A stretch of DNA of 64,000 bases from Paragonimus heterotremus (taxonomy: Eukaryota > Platyhelminthes > Trematoda > Plagiorchiida > Troglotrematidae): the NCBI GenBank assembly GCA_013368495.1, contig LUCH01000559.1, forward strand, positions 95,912 through 159,911, written 5' to 3'. The position numbers and the translations under genes are program-made. Below the pieces are notes generated by a model. It was not told the origin of the DNA. It saw nothing but the letters and a program-made list of their open reading frames with translations, and ran no database searches. Shown here one piece after another: positions 61,680 through 64,000 of this stretch (its first letter is position 1; every line of letters starts with the position of its first letter).

Positions 61680-62270
61680 CTCACGTGCAGTACAAAATAA
61701 TGTCCGTGTAGATAATAGTGTGGAAAGCAGTGTCCAGGTAGGGATAGGAGCACGTGGATGCGATGTGGAGCGGTACCGTTGTGGTGTAGCTCACGTCCTC
61801 CTGTCCGTTGGCTTTGCGCGTTGTTGACTTGTTCACCGTCCGAGACGAGGCGTCAGAAGTTGTGTCTCTAACGCGTCTAGTCGCCTTCATGCGCGTGCAT
61901 TACGTGCCCGTAAGTTAACGTGCGTGAGTTGGCTCAGTCGATGAGCCGGTGTGTGCGTGCATGTGACATTCCTCTCGCAGTGTTGAGGGACAGGGCGTCA
62001 CTGTCTGTCGGGTGAGTGAAGGTGAATTATGCCAAGCGGAGCCTGTGTGTGCAGAGTGGACAGGACCTGTTGAGTCACGCGCGGGCCCGTGGAGCCTGTG
62101 ATGTGTCTGTGACTTTGTGAATAGGTCAGGGGTGGGTGAGTGAGTGAGACAGTTAAGATGTGTTCTCCGGACTGGATGTGGGGTGAATGGATGGCTCGGA
62201 TCCAGCCATCGGGTTTAGCGCAACGTACTGAACCGTTACAAAAGTACACAGATCAGCATGAGAGCCTACA
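61680..62270. other. TG- and GC-rich block
   Basis: On the + strand the block is much richer in GTG, TGTG and CG than anything nearby (for example GTGTGTGCGTGCATGTGAC at about 61951). It has several GTGAGTGAGTGA-type runs. Both minus-strand frames (61681-61890, 61998-62249) look like low-complexity translation. It could be a decayed satellite or a G-rich regulatory element; I cannot tell. Confidence 0.5.
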
Positions 62271-63234
62271 GATAACGTGTCGAAGTAGTCTGCGGTTACC
62301 ATTTGGTGTTTGTTAACAGATTACCAACACATTTAAAATTGAGTTGAGCGACATAGCTGAGCAACATAGCTGAGCAAAAAGGGAATCCATTCCTGTTTTA
62401 ACTGGTTTGCTGAGAATCCTTATTATCACCAGTTTTGTTTCAACCCATCACTCAGAATACAACCATTTGAATGAAGCGGAGCTCGAACAATCGAATCGAC
62501 TTGCAGCTCGCTATTCAAAACACAAATACAAATGGTAAAAACAACTAGATTTCAACGCGGTTGGCCAAAAAATATAGCCGCCAGTTTAACTGCAAACTAG
62601 ACATACAGATAAAAACGTTGTGAAGGAGTCAAAATCTCATAAATTAGCCGTCCATCTTGGTCGACATATTCCGGTTCTTGAATCAATCGTGAACTGCAGA
62701 ATTTAGTTGCTATTCTCTTAGTTTGTTAGAACTCGGCACCTGTAGATCTGTTTTGACTTCAGTAATAAATTAGCCATAGTGCATTCAGTGCAGTATTCGT
62801 GGCTTGAAATGACTCAGCGGGAACCCTCATCTCATAACGGGCATGATCCTAACATGCACGATTCCATGTGCAAATAATGAACGCACTTTTGTCTCATGTT
62901 TCAGATCTGAACTAAACTAACGATTAGTTTATCTGATATGACGAAACCTGTGTCCAGTGCAAAGCGTTTGAAAGATAAACAACGATGCCAATTGTTGAGT
63001 CCTTCCCACAACGTCTCAATCTCATTGAGGCCACTTTGAGGATTTTATCGCGTTGTCACTGTTCAGATTGATGAACTCCAGTATAGTTAGCTACCTAGTT
63101 TGTTTAATGGCAGTTGTGACACTGAGCTAGTTCAAAATTGCTACGCAGGATTAATAAACGATTGAGATCTAAGCAGTTCACAGACCATACGGTAATGAAT
63201 CTGAACCACGGTCGTTTCGAATGCTCCTTTCCAG

Positions 63235-63309
63235 GTTGAAGCAGAGTACGATAATGATCAGCCTATGTGTGACTTGGAATGTCGCACGGCAGCAGAATCC
63301 ATGTTATAG
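63235..63309 (+). CDS. Possible short terminal exon
   Basis: After the good acceptor GCTCCTTTCCAG there is an open stretch of 24 codons starting VEAEYDNDQPMCDLECR and ending at TAG. Composition looks protein-like and acidic. No homology is recognised. It could be a tail exon of the channel, an exon of another gene, or chance. Confidence 0.18.
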   Translation, partial: VEAEYDNDQPMCDLECRTAAESML

Positions 63310-63728
63310 AGAACTAGCGAAAAAGTACAGAAAATGAAAGAATGTATACCAGACCGGAAGTGGAGAGCGCCAAATTTGCACAGGAGCCACAACAAACCGA
63401 CAATTATTCAGTAAATCGTAAATCTCTCGAACTATTCAGAAATTGCAACGGAACAATCCATTAGATAATAATAAGGATCGTGAAATTTTTCATATCTGAA
63501 TTCTGTGAATGCATCAAACTTCATTTGAAAGACAATCTTGGTAACAGTGAAGTGAAAAGATAACCGGAAACCTATTGAACAGCGACGAAGTAACTAGTAT
63601 GCCAAAGACTTCAAATAGACCAGGCCTCAGTGTGTGCGAAAGCTGTGATCGGTTGAGTGTTCAATTTCTACATCAGTCAAAATTCCACTACTACTTGTCA
63701 GTAGTCAGACTATACACAGAAACAAACA

Positions 63729-63962
63729 GTGATGTGCGGCTTTTCTGCAATAACCTTTCATGATGACCGAAGTCAAAGAGCGTCTGCAAACGAGTCACCA
63801 CAAGCGAATCGCAATGTATCACTTACAGCCACGTCCACACATCCCGTGTTCGGTGTAAACTCGAAGGAATTAGGCAATATAGAACGACCACTACACACAA
63901 ATACATCAGGAAACACATTTACCACTTTGCTAGATGGAAACGTGTGGGCGATTGTGTTGTAA
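63729..63962 (+). CDS. Unrecognised open frame near the right edge
   Basis: An open frame of 77 codons rich in Ser, Thr and Asn, containing THPVFGVNSKELGNIERPL and ending TTLLDGNVWAIVL. I recognise no family. It could be an exon of a gene continuing to the right, or chance. Confidence 0.15.
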   Translation: MMCGFSAITFHDDRSQRASANESPQANRNVSLTATSTHPVFGVNSKELGNIERPLHTNTSGNTFTTLLDGNVWAIVL

Positions 63963-64000
63963 CTTGATATGCGGCCTACGAGCGCGTAAAACAGACAACG

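Larger units (their letters stand above)
58275..64000. other. 3' region of the Slo-like gene and beyond
   Basis: The end of the channel should lie here or further right. Candidates are at 60145-60650, 63235-63309 and 63729-63962. A CAA run is at 59328-59344 and a TG/GC-rich block at 61680-62270. No other gene is recognised. Confidence 0.5.

Noticed and set aside
1..64000. Prokaryotic features (operons, CRISPR, Shine-Dalgarno sites)
   Set aside because: No long bacterial-type genes or spaced repeats; exons, introns and retroelements show this is animal nuclear DNA.

Overview
The window looks like a piece of a large, repeat-rich, AT-rich animal genome, most likely a digenean trematode (flatworm). 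It has single small exons bounded by GT...AG sites, introns of 0.3 to 12.6 kb, and many decayed retroelements of the Penelope, RTE and Ty3/gypsy types. No prokaryotic operon, CRISPR array or rRNA gene is visible. The genus cannot be fixed from the sequence, and there is one 100-base assembly gap (32644-32743).

The only recognisable host gene is on the + strand and fills most of the window. At least 16 exons between 4905 and 58274 join in consistent reading phase (about 2.49 kb, about 830 residues). Read in order they give a Slo-family (BK-type, KCNMA1-like) potassium channel: end of S2 and S3 (4905-5016), S4-S5 (11988-12139), pore with TVGYGD and S6 (13244-13414), S6 tail (17307-17398), RCK1 (22574-42198), a Cys-rich segment and linker (42504-48047), and RCK2 (50907-58274). 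The 5' exons (N-terminus, S0, S1, start of S2) were not found and probably lie upstream. The last part of RCK2 and the true stop are unresolved, with competing candidates at 60145-60650.

The main result is that this Slo paralogue keeps the potassium selectivity filter but has lost most residues that make Slo1 a voltage- and calcium-gated channel. Two of the three S4 arginines are replaced (aligned to R207 and R213), the RCK1 acidic calcium site is gone, the Mg2+-site glutamates are replaced, the RCK2 calcium-bowl aspartate run is gone, the CXXCH haem motif lacks its His, and one of the two inner-mouth acids is now Arg. It may be a flatworm-specific channel with different gating.

The introns are packed with retroelements. 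Three Penelope-like elements (37751-40563, 44831-46015, 46507-47592) and two gypsy fragments (14450-15170, 36540-36880) are all antisense to the channel. Two RTE-type fragments (8478-9640, 52230-52928) and small Penelope fragments near 4750, 31400 and 32750 are sense. The Penelope element at 37751-40563 is flanked by two similar direct repeats of about 125 bp that on the minus strand contain a hammerhead-ribozyme-like core. tRNA-like SINE segments and two families of old dispersed repeats account for more of the intronic DNA. The remaining long stretches show nothing I can name.
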